A stretch of DNA of 40,259 bases. It comes from an uncultured Oscillospiraceae bacterium. Lineage in GTDB: Bacteria; Bacillota; Clostridia; Oscillospirales; Oscillospiraceae. The notes beneath the pieces are model-generated. The model saw nothing but the letters and a program-made list of their open reading frames with translations, made no database searches and was not told where the DNA came from. Of the stretch, positions 1 through 9,041 are shown one piece after another. The translations under genes were made by a program, and so were the position numbers. Every line of letters begins with the position of its first letter. Positions within the stretch are counted from its first letter, which is position 1. Where the stretch lies: NCBI GenBank assembly GCA_947632155.1, contig CANROF010000022.1, positions 1-40,259 on the forward strand, read 5' to 3'.

Positions 1-1596
1 GGCGGCGAGGTGGAGCGCATTTTGAAGATGGTCAACGGCGTCATCCTCCTGGTGGACGCCGCGGAGGGCCCCATGCCCCAGACGCGCTTCGTGCTCTCCA
101 AGGCCCTGGAGCTGGGCCACCGGGTCATCGTGGTCCTCAATAAGATCGACCGCCCCGACCAGCGGATGCTGGAGGTGGTGGACGAGATATTGGAGCTCCT
201 CATCGAGCTGGGCTGCACCGACGAGCAGATCGACTCCCCCATGCTCTTCTGCTCCGGCCGCCAGGGTACCGCCAGCTACTCCGCCGAGGTCCCGGGCACG
301 GATTTAAAGCCCCTTTTCGACACCATCGTGGACTACATCCCCGCGCCGGAGGACCACGACGGCGAGCCGCTGCAGATGCTGGTGAGCTCTCTGGATTACA
401 ACGACTACGTGGGGCGCATCGCCATCGGGCGCATCGAGCGGGGCGTCATCCGGCAAAATCAGGACCTCGCCGTGGTCAACTACCACGACCCCGGCGCCGC
501 CCCCAAAAAGGCCCGGGCGGTGAGCCTGTATGAGTTCGCGGGCCTCGCCCGGACGCCCGTCGCCGAGAGCAGTTCCGGCAATATCATCGCCCTCTCCGGC
601 ATCCCGGACATCTCCATCGGCGACACGATCTGCGCCGTGGACGCGCCGGAGGCCCTGCCCTTTGTGAAGATCTCCGCCCCCACCATGGAGATGACCTTCT
701 CCGTCAACGACAGCCCCTTCGCCGGGCGGGAGGGCAAGTACGTCACCTCCCGGCAGCTCCGGGACCGGCTCTTCCGGGAGACGATGAAGGATGTGTCCCT
801 GCGCGTCTCCGAGGTGGAGGGCTCCGACCACAGCTTCAACGTGGCGGGCCGCGGCGAGATGCACCTGAGCATCCTCATCGAGACGATGCGTCGGGAGGGC
901 TACGAGTTCGCCGTCTCGCCCCCGCGCGTGCTGATGCGGGAGATAGACGGGGAAAAATGCGAGCCCATCGAGCGCGTGGTGGTGGACGTGCCGGAGGACA
1001 GCGTGGGCGCCGTCATCGAAAAGCTCAGCTCCCGCCGGGGCGAGTTCGTGGAGATGACGCCCGTGGGCAGCCGCATGAAGATGACCTTCTTCGTGCCCAG
1101 CCGGGGCCTTTTCGGCTACAGGAACGAATTTCTCACCGACACCCGGGGCGAGGGCATCATGAGCTCCGTCTTTGAGAAATACGAAAAATATAAGGGCGAG
1201 CTCTCCCGCCGGGGCACCGGCTCCCTGGTGGCCAGCGAGACGGGCGAGGCCGTGGCCTACGGCATCTTCGGCGTCCAGGACCGGGGCGTCATGTTCGTCT
1301 CCCCGGGCGTGGCGGTCTACGGCGGCATGGTGGTGGGCGAGACGCCCAAGGACGAGGACATCACGGTGAACGTCTGCAAGAAAAAGCAGCTCACCAATAT
1401 GCGCGCCGCCGGCTCCGACGAGGCGCTGCGGCTGGTACCGCCCCGGACCATGTCCCTGGAACAGTGCCTGGAGTTTTTGGCGGACGACGAGCTTTTGGAG
1501 GTCACCCCCCAGTCCCTGCGCATCCGCAAGGCCATCCTGGACCACGCCCTGCGCATGAAGGCCCTGAAAGGCGCCAAATACGCCCAGACGCAGTAA
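1..1596 (+). CDS. typA: Ribosome-associated GTPase TypA/BipA, 5'-truncated by the window edge
   Basis: TypA/BipA is a translational GTPase related to EF-G that binds ribosomes and supports growth under stress. The reading frame is open from base 1, so the true start, P-loop (G1) and switch I (G2) lie upstream. Seen here: the region after G2 with the phrase LLVDAAEGPMPQTRFVL, then the G4 motif NKID about 47 residues into the visible protein, an EF-Tu-like domain 2, and EF-G-like domains III and V (GRGEMHLSILIETMRREGYE and SRRGEFVEM). The TypA-specific C-terminal part follows (FVPSRGLFGYRNEFLTDTRG, KKKQLTNMRAAGSDEALRL). These blocks and the C-terminal length fit a full-size TypA of about 600 residues. 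It ends in TAA and is followed directly by a strong terminator, so it is the last gene of its transcript. No frameshift is seen. Confidence 0.97.
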   Translation, partial: GGEVERILKMVNGVILLVDAAEGPMPQTRFVLSKALELGHRVIVVLNKIDRPDQRMLEVVDEILELLIELGCTDEQIDSPMLFCSGRQGTASYSAEVPGTDLKPLFDTIVDYIPAPEDHDGEPLQMLVSSLDYNDYVGRIAIGRIERGVIRQNQDLAVVNYHDPGAAPKKARAVSLYEFAGLARTPVAESSSGNIIALSGIPDISIGDTICAVDAPEALPFVKISAPTMEMTFSVNDSPFAGREGKYVTSRQLRDRLFRETMKDVSLRVSEVEGSDHSFNVAGRGEMHLSILIETMRREGYEFAVSPPRVLMREIDGEKCEPIERVVVDVPEDSVGAVIEKLSSRRGEFVEMTPVGSRMKMTFFVPSRGLFGYRNEFLTDTRGEGIMSSVFEKYEKYKGELSRRGTGSLVASETGEAVAYGIFGVQDRGVMFVSPGVAVYGGMVVGETPKDEDITVNVCKKKQLTNMRAAGSDEALRLVPPRTMSLEQCLEFLADDELLEVTPQSLRIRKAILDHALRMKALKGAKYAQTQ

Positions 1597-1610
1597 GAGA
1601 ACACACCCAC

Positions 1611-1642
1611 AAGCGCCGCGGCAGTTCGCCGCGGCGCTTTTT
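1611..1642 (+). terminator. Rho-independent terminator after typA
   Basis: A perfect 12-bp stem (1611-1622 with 1628-1639), rich in G and C, has a 5-base loop and runs into a T tract at 1638-1642. It lies 14 bases after the typA stop and separates typA from polA. Confidence 0.9.
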
Positions 1643-1665
1643 CGGTTTTGGTGGGGATATTGTTG

Positions 1666-1694
1666 TTGCATAAGGTGGCGCGAAGTGGTAAAAT
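1666..1694 (+). promoter_or_regulatory. Probable sigma-A promoter of the polA operon
   Basis: A -35-like TTGCAT (1666-1671) is followed by 17 bases and then the -10 TAAAAT (1689-1694), preceded by an extended -10 TGG. It lies between the typA terminator and polA, giving an expected leader of about 35 bases. Confidence 0.6.
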
Positions 1695-1735
1695 AAATTG
1701 GATACGGATAAGTATTTTTACGCGGAGGGATACGG

Positions 1736-4402
1736 ATGAAGCTTGTGGTCATTGACGGGAACAGCATTGTGAACAGGGCGTTTTTCGGGGTGCGGATGTT
1801 AAACGCCTCCGACGGCACGCCCACCAACGCCGTGTTCGGGTTTCTCAATATCCTCCGCCGTATTTTGGGGGAGGAGTCGCCGGACGCGCTGTGCGTCACC
1901 TTCGACCTGCCCGAGCCCACCTTCCGTCACAGGATGTACGAGGGCTACAAGGCCACCCGCCACGGTATGCCCGAGGAACTGGCGGCGCAGATGCCCATTT
2001 TGAAGGACACCCTGGACGCCATGAACATCCCGCGCTACGAGCTTCCCGGCTGGGAGGCCGACGACCTCTTGGGCACCATCGCCAAAAAATGCGCCGGGGC
2101 CGGGTGGGAGTGCGTGGTCTGCACCGGGGACCGGGACAGTTTACAGCTTGTCTCCGATACCACCACCGTGGACCTCATCACCACGCGGATGGGCCAGACG
2201 GCCACCCGGCGCGTGACGCCGGAGGCCTTCCGGGAGGAGTACGGCTTCGACCCCATCCACATGATAGACCTCAAGGCCCTGATGGGCGACGCCTCCGACA
2301 ACATCCCGGGCGTCCGGGGCGTGGGGGAGAAGACCGCCATGGCCCTCATCGGGCTCTACGGCACGGTGGAGAGCCTTTACGAAAAAATGCCCGACATCCT
2401 CCAGTCGCCGGAGAAAAAGGCCAGTCCCGGCCTTGTCAAAAAGTTAGAGGAGGGGCGGGAGATGGCCGCTTTGTCACGGGATCTGGCCACCATCCGCTGT
2501 GAGGCGCCCCTGGAGTTTGCCCCGGAGGACAACCTTATAAGGCCCGTGGACAACGACAGGCTCTACCGCATTTTTGAGCGTCTGGAGTTCCGAAAGCTCA
2601 TGGACGTCTATAAGCTGACCCCGCCGGCGGCGGAGGACGCCCCCGACGAGCCCATGGAATTTTGCGGCGAGTGCGTCAGCGTGGAGGTGACGGACGGGGA
2701 GAGCCTGGAGAGATTTAAAGGGGCCCTCAAGACCGGCGCGGCCTGCGTGCGGTTTTCCGGGGACGGGGCTCTGTGCGCCGTGTACATGGATAACGACGGC
2801 CCGGAAGGGCTGGGGTTCCTCATTTCCGACGCCTCCCCGGTCTTCCGGCAGGCGCTGGAGGCCCTGTGCGCGCCGGAGGTCAAAAAAATGGGCCACGACA
2901 TCAAGGACACGCTGCGTATGCTGGGCGCGCTGGGCCTTCCCATGGAGGGCTGGGTCTTCGACTCCGCCATCGCCGGCTATCTCCTGGACCCCACCGCCAG
3001 CCGGTACGAGCTTCCGGAGCTGTGCCAAAAATACTGCGGCTTCGCCCCCATGGACGGCGCCGGTGAGGACGGGCAGTTCTCCCTTTTGGACGACGGAGCG
3101 CGGCTGGCGGGACGGCTCCTGTCCGAGGCCGCCGCGGTGGCGTGCCTCCGGGAGCGGCTGGAGCCGAAGCTGCGGGAGGCGGGGCTCCGGGACTTGTTTG
3201 AAAATATCGAGCTGCCCCTGTGCCCGGTGCTGGCGCGGATGGAGCTGGCGGGATTTTTGGTGGACAGGGCGGCGCTTGCCGGCTTCGGCCGGGCCTTAGG
3301 GGCGCAATTGGGCGCCCTGACCGCCCAAATCTACGACCTGGCGGGGCAGGAGTTCAACATCAATTCCCCCCGGCAGCTCGGGGAGGTGCTATTTGACAAG
3401 CTGCTCCTCCCGGCGCCCAAGAAGACACGGACGGGCTGGTCCACCAGCGCGGACGTGCTGGAAAAGCTGCGCCCCAGGCACCCCATCGTGGGGCTGGTGC
3501 TGGAGTACCGGGAGCTTTCGAAGCTCAAATCCACCTACGCCGAGGGCCTTACCAAGGTCATCGCCCCCGACGGGCGCATCCACACCAATTTCCAGATGAC
3601 TGTCACCGCCACGGGACGCCTGAGCTCCACGGAGCCCAATTTGCAGAATATCCCCGTCCGGCGGGAGCTGGGGGGCGAGATACGAAAGATGTTCGTGGCG
3701 CCGGCCGGCCGGGTCCTGGTGGACGCCGACTACAGTCAGATCGAGCTTCGCATTTTGGCCCACATCTCCGGGGACGAGCGCATGAAAAACGCCTTCCTCA
3801 CCGGGGAGGACATCCACCGCGCCACCGCCGCCCAGGTCCTGGGCATCGCCCCCGAGGAGGTGACGCCGGAGCAGCGCCGCCACGCCAAGGCCGTGAATTT
3901 CGGCATCGTCTACGGCATCTCCGCCTTCTCCCTCTCCGAGGACATCGGCGTCTCCGTCCCGGAGGCCCGGGCGTATATAAACTCCTACATGGCCGCCTAC
4001 AAGGGCGTCTCCGACTACATGGAGCGGGTCATACAGGAGGCGAAGGAGACGGGCTTCGCCGTCACCCTCTACGGCCGGCGGCGGCCCATGCCGGAGCTGC
4101 GGGCCTCTAACTTCACCGTCCGGTCCTTCGGGGAGCGGGTGGCCCGGAACATGCCCATCCAGGGCACGGCGGCGGACATCATGAAGATCGCCATGATCAA
4201 CGTAGACAACGCGCTGCGCCAGTCCGGCCTGGACGCCAGGCTCCTTTTGCAGGTCCACGACGAGCTTATCGTGGAGTGCGCGGAGGGCGACGCCGAGGCC
4301 GTGCGGCAGCTCCTCATCCGCCAGATGGAGGGCGCCGCGGCGCTCAGCGTGCCCCTCACCGTGGATGCCCACATCGGCGGGACCTGGTATGAGGCCAAGT
4401 GA
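1736..4402 (+). CDS. polA: DNA polymerase I
   Basis: DNA polymerase I fills repair gaps and removes RNA primers. The 888-residue protein has the usual length. Residues 1-300 form the 5'-3' exonuclease (VIDGNSIVNRAFFG at the start, WEADDLLGTIA, CTGDRDSLQLV, GDASDNIPGVRGVGEKTA). About 310-480 is a 3'-5' exonuclease-like domain without the N-terminal DxE metal ligands, so proofreading is probably absent, as in Bacillus-type enzymes. About 500-888 is the polymerase domain with motif A VDADYSQIELR (catalytic D665), the O-helix region RRHAKAVNFGIVYG, and motif C LQVHDELIVE (D842). The start is chosen because GGAGGG at 1724-1729 is well placed before ATG 1736. The stop TGA overlaps the rimI ATG by one base, so the genes are probably co-transcribed. 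Confidence 0.98.
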   Translation: MKLVVIDGNSIVNRAFFGVRMLNASDGTPTNAVFGFLNILRRILGEESPDALCVTFDLPEPTFRHRMYEGYKATRHGMPEELAAQMPILKDTLDAMNIPRYELPGWEADDLLGTIAKKCAGAGWECVVCTGDRDSLQLVSDTTTVDLITTRMGQTATRRVTPEAFREEYGFDPIHMIDLKALMGDASDNIPGVRGVGEKTAMALIGLYGTVESLYEKMPDILQSPEKKASPGLVKKLEEGREMAALSRDLATIRCEAPLEFAPEDNLIRPVDNDRLYRIFERLEFRKLMDVYKLTPPAAEDAPDEPMEFCGECVSVEVTDGESLERFKGALKTGAACVRFSGDGALCAVYMDNDGPEGLGFLISDASPVFRQALEALCAPEVKKMGHDIKDTLRMLGALGLPMEGWVFDSAIAGYLLDPTASRYELPELCQKYCGFAPMDGAGEDGQFSLLDDGARLAGRLLSEAAAVACLRERLEPKLREAGLRDLFENIELPLCPVLARMELAGFLVDRAALAGFGRALGAQLGALTAQIYDLAGQEFNINSPRQLGEVLFDKLLLPAPKKTRTGWSTSADVLEKLRPRHPIVGLVLEYRELSKLKSTYAEGLTKVIAPDGRIHTNFQMTVTATGRLSSTEPNLQNIPVRRELGGEIRKMFVAPAGRVLVDADYSQIELRILAHISGDERMKNAFLTGEDIHRATAAQVLGIAPEEVTPEQRRHAKAVNFGIVYGISAFSLSEDIGVSVPEARAYINSYMAAYKGVSDYMERVIQEAKETGFAVTLYGRRRPMPELRASNFTVRSFGERVARNMPIQGTAADIMKIAMINVDNALRQSGLDARLLLQVHDELIVECAEGDAEAVRQLLIRQMEGAAALSVPLTVDAHIGGTWYEAK

Positions 4403-4836
4403 TGGAGATCGTGCGGGCCAATGCCGGGCACATGGACGGCATCATGGAGATCGAGCGGGACAGCTTTCCGGACCCCTGGAGCCGCGGCGGGGTGGAGGTG
4501 TACCTCACCGACCCCTGCGGCGCCATTTTGGCGGCGGTGGAGGGGGACCAGGTGCTGGGCTTTGCCATCTACCACGTCTCCTTTGAGGAGAGCGAGCTTT
4601 TCACCATCGCCGTCCGGGGAGAGCGGCGGGGCCGGGGCATCGGCGGGGCGATACTGGCCCGGGTGCTCCGGGAGGCCCGGGCCGCCGGGGCGGAGAAGAT
4701 GTTTTTGGAGGTCCGGCGCTCCAACGCCGCGGCCCGGGCGCTCTACGCCGCCGCGGGCTTTACCGTCTGCGGACAGCGGCGGGGCTACTACGACTCCCCC
4801 CGGGAGGACGCCATTTTGATGGATATCGAACTATAG
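4402..4836 (+). CDS. rimI: GNAT N-acetyltransferase, ribosomal-protein-S18-alanine acetyltransferase type
   Basis: A 144-residue single-domain GNAT protein. The acetyl-CoA loop is RRGRGIGGAIL (75-85), followed by FLEVRRSNAAARALYAAAGF (101-120) and the C-terminal GYY that is typical of RimI. In E. coli RimI acetylates the N-terminal alanine of ribosomal protein S18; activity on that substrate here is inferred from family and context. ATG 4402 overlaps the polA TGA by one base; a GTG at 4399 is an alternative, but GAGG at 4391-4394 is spaced better for the ATG. tsaD follows after 18 bases. rimI next to tsaD is a common Firmicutes arrangement; the usual partners tsaE and tsaB are not seen here. 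Confidence 0.9.
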   Translation: MEIVRANAGHMDGIMEIERDSFPDPWSRGGVEVYLTDPCGAILAAVEGDQVLGFAIYHVSFEESELFTIAVRGERRGRGIGGAILARVLREARAAGAEKMFLEVRRSNAAARALYAAAGFTVCGQRRGYYDSPREDAILMDIEL

Positions 4837-4854
4837 CGGAGCTGGAGATAGGAA

Positions 4855-5871
4855 ATGAACATACTTGCCATAGAGTCCTCCTGCGACGAGACTGCCGCGG
4901 CGGTGGTGCGGGACGGGAGGGAAGTGCTTTCAAACGAGGTATTCTCCCAGGCGGACATGCACGCCATTTACGGCGGCGTGGTGCCGGAGATCGCCTCCCG
5001 CAGCCACATCACCGTCATATCCCGTTTGGCCTCCGAGGCCGTCAAGAAGGCGGGGCTTCAAAAGACCGGCCTGGACGCCATCGCCGTCACCGCCGCCCCG
5101 GGGCTCATCGGGGCCCTGCTGGTGGGGGTGAACTTCGCCAAGGGCGCGGCCCTGGCGCTGGGGCTCCCCCTCATCCCCGTCCACCACGTCCGGGGGCACA
5201 TCGCCGCCAACTACCTGGCCTTCCCGGAGCTGGAGCCGCCGTTTCTGTGCCTGGCCATCTCCGGCGGCAACACGGCCATCGTGGACGTCCGGGGGTACAC
5301 GGACATGTCCGTCATCGGCTCCACCCACGACGACGCCGCCGGGGAGTGCTTCGACAAGGCCGCGAGGGTCCTGGGCCTGCCCTACCCCGGGGGACTGCCC
5401 CTGCAAAATCTGGCGGAGGGCGGGGACGATACGGCCTTCAAGCTCCCCCACGCGAAAATCGAGGGGCACCCCTACGACATGTCCTTCTCCGGCCTGAAAA
5501 CAGCCGTGGTGAACACCGTCCACAACGCCCAGCAGAAGGGGGAATCCCTGGACCGGGCGGGCCTGGCGGCGTCCTTCCAGCGGGCCGTCAGCGAGACGCT
5601 GGTGCCCCGGACCATGGACGCCGCCCGGGACCTGGGCTATGACACCGTGGTGGTGGCCGGGGGCGTGGCGGCCAACAAGCGGGTCCGGGCGGACTTCGAG
5701 GCCGCCTGCCGGCGGGAGAGAAAGCGCCTTTTCGTGCCGCCGCTGAGGCTCTGCGGTGATAACGCCGCCATGATAGGCGCCCAGGGGTACTACGAGTACC
5801 TTGCCGGCGTCCGGGCGGGCCAGGAGCTCAACGCCTACGCCACCATGGACATCGACCGGGTGTCTTTTTGA
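4855..5871 (+). CDS. tsaD: tRNA N6-threonylcarbamoyladenosine (t6A37) transferase TsaD
   Basis: TsaD transfers the threonylcarbamoyl group from TC-AMP to A37 of ANN-decoding tRNAs, working with TsaB and TsaE. The protein has 338 residues, the normal length. It starts with the ASKHA-fold phrase NILAIESSCDETAAA. It carries VVPEIASRSH (42-51), the metal-binding HHVRGH with ligands H111 and H115, SGGNTAIV, and the C-terminal GGVAANKRVR and CGDNAAM with D302 as third ligand. GGAG at 4844-4847 is seven bases before ATG 4855. It is the last gene of the polA-rimI-tsaD group. No clear hairpin with a T tract follows it. Confidence 0.97.
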   Translation: MNILAIESSCDETAAAVVRDGREVLSNEVFSQADMHAIYGGVVPEIASRSHITVISRLASEAVKKAGLQKTGLDAIAVTAAPGLIGALLVGVNFAKGAALALGLPLIPVHHVRGHIAANYLAFPELEPPFLCLAISGGNTAIVDVRGYTDMSVIGSTHDDAAGECFDKAARVLGLPYPGGLPLQNLAEGGDDTAFKLPHAKIEGHPYDMSFSGLKTAVVNTVHNAQQKGESLDRAGLAASFQRAVSETLVPRTMDAARDLGYDTVVVAGGVAANKRVRADFEAACRRERKRLFVPPLRLCGDNAAMIGAQGYYEYLAGVRAGQELNAYATMDIDRVSF

Positions 5872-6310
5872 GGGCGGGACCCGTGAATTTTTGCCGTCGG
5901 GCGAGATGCAAAATCGCGGTTTTCCGGGGATAAACGGGAGAGATACGGCATTATGTAAATCGGAGGGCGAAAACGGGTTTTCCACAAAGCGGCGCTCCGA
6001 GATTTGTAAGTCTCTGGCAGAAAAACGCCTTTTCCTTGAGAAATCGGGGTTTTCGTCTGTGGAAAAACCTGTGGAAAATGTGAATAACTATATGTAAAGG
6101 GTCCCTTGGGACGTAATTTACGTAAACCCCCGGAGCGGGCGAAACCGCCGGAGGGGGCCCCGCCCCGGGGCGGGCGGCAGGGCAAAAATCACGAAAAAAC
6201 CGGCCCGGGAGGGCGGGACGTCCGGCCCGCCGCCGGAGGCCCCGGCGGCGGGCGGTGCAGGATTGCCTTCGCGATTACAGTTTGTATTCATGATGAAGGA
6301 GGGAGAGGCC
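5872..6310. other. Non-coding region between tsaD and radC: DnaA-box cluster, then GC-rich palindromes
   Basis: This 439-base region has no convincing gene; short open frames through it have no family signature. The first half is AT-richer and holds four DnaA-box-like 9-mers (listed separately). After them comes an ACGTAA-T-TTACGT palindrome (6111-6123). The second half is very GC-rich. It has a perfect 16-bp palindrome, CCCGCCCC/GGGGCGGG (6159-6174), and an 11-bp-arm hairpin (6226-6236 with 6242-6252). Neither hairpin has a T tract, so they are not standard terminators. No strong promoter for radC could be placed. Confidence 0.6.
5978..6087. promoter_or_regulatory. Cluster of four DnaA-box-like 9-mers
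   Basis: One TTTTCCACA lies on the plus strand (5978-5986). On the minus strand are two TTTTCCACA (6058-6066 and 6070-6078) and one TTATTCACA (6079-6087). The last fits the DnaA consensus TTATNCACA exactly; the others differ at one position. Three boxes are packed in 30 bases. No dnaA or dnaN is in the window, so this may be a DnaA-binding regulatory or titration site rather than oriC. Binding is inferred only. Confidence 0.5.
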
Positions 6311-7021
6311 ATGGACGCGCATCAGGGCCACAGGTCCCGCCGGCGGGAGCGGTTTTTTGAATACGGCGGCCAGGGCTTTGACGACGCGGGGCTTTTGGAG
6401 CTCCTTTTGTTCTACGCCCTGCCCCGGGTGGACGTAAATCCCGTCGTCCGGGGGCTTTTGGGGCGCTTCGGCTCCCTGGAGGGGGTGCTGACGGCCTCCC
6501 GGGAGGAGCTCACCGCCGTCCCCGGCGTGGGGGACAGGACGGCCATGCTGATAAAGCTCCTGCCGGCCGTGGCCGGGCGCTGCGGCGGCGGGCTGGGCGT
6601 CCGGAGGCTGACGCTCCGGAGCCCCACGGAGGCGGGGCGGTTCCTTTTGGGGTGGGTCTACGGCGAGACGGAGGAGCGGGTGTACCTTGTGAGCCTGGAC
6701 GCCCTGGGCCGGGTCCTGGAGTGCCGGGACGCCGGGAGAGGCGGCCGGGGCTCGGTGGACGTCAGCGTGGAGCGGCTTTTGGAGTGCGCCCGGGGCGCCG
6801 GGGCCGCCGCCGTCATTCTGGCCCACAACCACCCCAGCGGCATCGCCGTGCCCTCGGCGGAGGACGAGCGCTCCACACGCCTCATCGCCGGGGCCCTCCG
6901 GGACGCCGGGGTGGAGCTCCTTGACCACATCGTACTGGCGGAGGACGACTTCGTGTCCATGGCGGACAACGGGGCCTTCCCCACCGCCTCCGGGCGCTAC
7001 GCGCGTTTCGCGGAAAACTGA
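6311..7021 (+). CDS. radC: RadC-family JAB1/MPN metalloprotein
   Basis: RadC-family proteins pair an N-terminal helix-hairpin-helix-like region with a JAB/MPN zinc-binding domain; their cellular role remains unsettled despite the DNA repair name. The 236-residue protein shows the N-terminal HRSRRRERFFEYG and LLELLLFYALPRVD, the HhH-like VPGVGDRTA, and the metal motif HNHPSG (H172, H174) with D185 completing the H-x-H-x10-D signature. The start is ATG 6311 because AAGGAGG at 6296-6302 is eight bases upstream; an in-frame TTG at 6263 has no such site. uvrB follows after nine bases, so radC is probably the first gene of the repair operon. Confidence 0.93.
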   Translation: MDAHQGHRSRRRERFFEYGGQGFDDAGLLELLLFYALPRVDVNPVVRGLLGRFGSLEGVLTASREELTAVPGVGDRTAMLIKLLPAVAGRCGGGLGVRRLTLRSPTEAGRFLLGWVYGETEERVYLVSLDALGRVLECRDAGRGGRGSVDVSVERLLECARGAGAAAVILAHNHPSGIAVPSAEDERSTRLIAGALRDAGVELLDHIVLAEDDFVSMADNGAFPTASGRYARFAEN

Positions 7022-7030
7022 GGTATTACT

Positions 7031-8998
7031 ATGGATTTTAAGCTGCACGCCCCCTATAAGCCCATGGGCGACCAGCCGGAGGCCATTGACACCCTGTGCC
7101 GGGGCCTGGAGCTGGGGATCGACGAGCAGGTGCTCCTGGGCGTCACGGGCTCCGGCAAGACCTTCACCATGGCCAACGTCATCGCCCGGATGGGCAGGCC
7201 CACCCTGGTGCTGGCCCACAACAAGACCCTGGCGGCGCAGCTCCACGCGGAGTTCAAGGAATTTTTCCCGGAAAACGCCGTGGAGTACTTCGTCAGCTAC
7301 TACGACTACTACCAGCCGGAGGCGTACATCGCCCACACCGACACGTACATCGAAAAGGACAGCTCCGTAAACGACGAGATCGACCGGCTGCGCCTCTCCG
7401 CCACCGCGTCCCTTTTGGAGCGGCGGGACGTCATCGTAGTCTCGTCGGTGAGCTGCATCTACGGCCTGGGCGAGCCCGACGACTTTGAGGCCATGATGGT
7501 GTCGCTTCGCGCCGGCATGGAGATCAAAATACCCGACCTCCTCCGGAGGCTGGCGGACATCCGCTACGAGCGCAACGACCTGGCCTTTGAGCGCAACATG
7601 TTCCGGGTCCGGGGGGACACGGTGGAGGTCTGGCCGGCCTACTGGAAGGACACGGCCCTGCGCATCGAGTTCTTCGGGGACGAGATCGACCGGATCAGCG
7701 AGATAAACACCGTCACCGGCGCGGTGGTCCGGCGGCTCACCAACATCCCCATCTGGCCCGCCACCCACTACGTGACGCCAAGGGACAAGATGGACCGGGC
7801 CATCCAGGAGATCCTGCGGGAGTGCGATGAGCGCGTCGCGTGGTTCAAGGACCACGACAAGCTCATCGAGGCCCAGCGCATCTACCAGCGCACCATGTAC
7901 GACGTGGAGATGCTCCAGGAGCTGGGCTACTGCTCCGGCATCGAGAATTATTCCAGGATCATCTCGGGCCGGCCCGAGGGCAGCGCCCCCATGACGCTCC
8001 TGGACTACTTCCCCAAGGACTTCCTCCTCTTCGTGGACGAGAGCCACGTCACCCTGCCCCAGGTCCGGGCCATGTACCGGGGGGACAGGGCCAGAAAGGA
8101 GTCGCTGGTGGAGTACGGCTTTCGCCTGCCCTCCGCCTTTGACAACCGGCCCCTTAAATTCGAGGAGTTCAACGAGCGTATAAATCAGGCAATCTACGTC
8201 TCCGCCACACCCGGCCAGTACGAGCGGGAGCGGGCCGGGCAGGTGGCCGAGCAGATCATCCGCCCCACGGGGCTCTTGGACCCCCGGGTGGAGGTCCGGC
8301 CCGTGGAGGGGCAGATCGACGACCTCATCGGGGAGATCAACGCCCGCACCGAAAAGCGGGAGCGGGTGCTGGTCACCACCCTCACCAAGCGCATGGCGGA
8401 GGACCTGACGGCGTACCTCACAAAGGCCGGCATCAAGGTCCGCTACATGCACCACGACATCGACGCCATCGAGCGCATGGAGATCATCCGGGACCTGCGG
8501 CTGGGGACCTTCGACGTTCTGGTGGGCATCAACCTCCTCCGGGAGGGGCTGGACCTGCCCGAGGTGAGCCTGGTGGCGATTTTGGACGCGGACAAGGAGG
8601 GCTTTCTCAGGTCCGAGACGAGCCTTATCCAGACCATCGGCCGGGCGGCCCGGAACGCGGAGGGCCTTGTCATCCTCTACGCCGACACGGTGACCCCCTC
8701 CATGAAAGCGGCCATGGACGAGACGGACAGGAGGCGCCGCAAGCAGGACGCTTTCAACCGCGCAAACGGCATCGTCCCCAAGACCATCGTCAAGGACATC
8801 CGCTCCGTTTTGGAGCACGAGGAGCAAAAGCCCGCCCGGGGCGTCACCGACGACGACGGCAAGTACCTCACAAAGCGCGAGCGCGAGGAGGCCATCCAGA
8901 AGCTGGAGCGGGAGATGCGCAAGGCCAGCCAGATGCTGGAATTCGAGTACGCGGCGCTCTTACGCGACCGAATCATAAAATTACGGGGACAGAAATAA
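7031..8998 (+). CDS. uvrB: UvrABC excinuclease subunit B
   Basis: UvrB is the damage-verifying helicase-like subunit of nucleotide excision repair; it receives the lesion from UvrA and recruits UvrC. The protein has 655 residues, as expected. Seen: Walker A GVTGSGKT (37-44, K43), the beta-hairpin region [11 protein letters not shown] (90-100), the DESH motif in [13 protein letters not shown], helicase motifs V and VI ([25 protein letters not shown]), and the C-terminal UVR domain that binds UvrC ([17 protein letters not shown]). A TGAGG overlapping the radC stop serves as ribosome binding site for ATG 7031. uvrA and uvrC are not in the window. Confidence 0.99.
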   Translation: MDFKLHAPYKPMGDQPEAIDTLCRGLELGIDEQVLLGVTGSGKTFTMANVIARMGRPTLVLAHNKTLAAQLHAEFKEFFPENAVEYFVSYYDYYQPEAYIAHTDTYIEKDSSVNDEIDRLRLSATASLLERRDVIVVSSVSCIYGLGEPDDFEAMMVSLRAGMEIKIPDLLRRLADIRYERNDLAFERNMFRVRGDTVEVWPAYWKDTALRIEFFGDEIDRISEINTVTGAVVRRLTNIPIWPATHYVTPRDKMDRAIQEILRECDERVAWFKDHDKLIEAQRIYQRTMYDVEMLQELGYCSGIENYSRIISGRPEGSAPMTLLDYFPKDFLLFVDESHVTLPQVRAMYRGDRARKESLVEYGFRLPSAFDNRPLKFEEFNERINQAIYVSATPGQYERERAGQVAEQIIRPTGLLDPRVEVRPVEGQIDDLIGEINARTEKRERVLVTTLTKRMAEDLTAYLTKAGIKVRYMHHDIDAIERMEIIRDLRLGTFDVLVGINLLREGLDLPEVSLVAILDADKEGFLRSETSLIQTIGRAARNAEGLVILYADTVTPSMKAAMDETDRRRRKQDAFNRANGIVPKTIVKDIRSVLEHEEQKPARGVTDDDGKYLTKREREEAIQKLEREMRKASQMLEFEYAALLRDRIIKLRGQK

Positions 8999-9041
8999 CA
9001 TTTTGCCCCATCCCGGCATATTGTGGCCTGGGGGTGGGAAA

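Noticed and set aside
304-1920. Long open frame on the minus strand opposite typA (and similar long minus frames opposite radC-uvrB, recD2, glyS, ppdK and pheT)
   Set aside because: High GC leaves antisense frames open. Their translations are rich in H, G, A, V and L without domain motifs, while the plus strand carries clear conserved proteins.
2650-3120. Active 3'-5' proofreading domain in PolA
   Set aside because: The fold is recognisable, but the N-terminal DxE metal ligands are not present.
5801-6097. Open frame after tsaD
   Set aside because: It starts inside tsaD in another frame, has no ribosome binding site, and covers the DnaA-box cluster.
6263-6310. Longer RadC start at TTG 6263
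   Set aside because: There is no ribosome binding site there, whereas AAGGAGG is ideally placed for ATG 6311.
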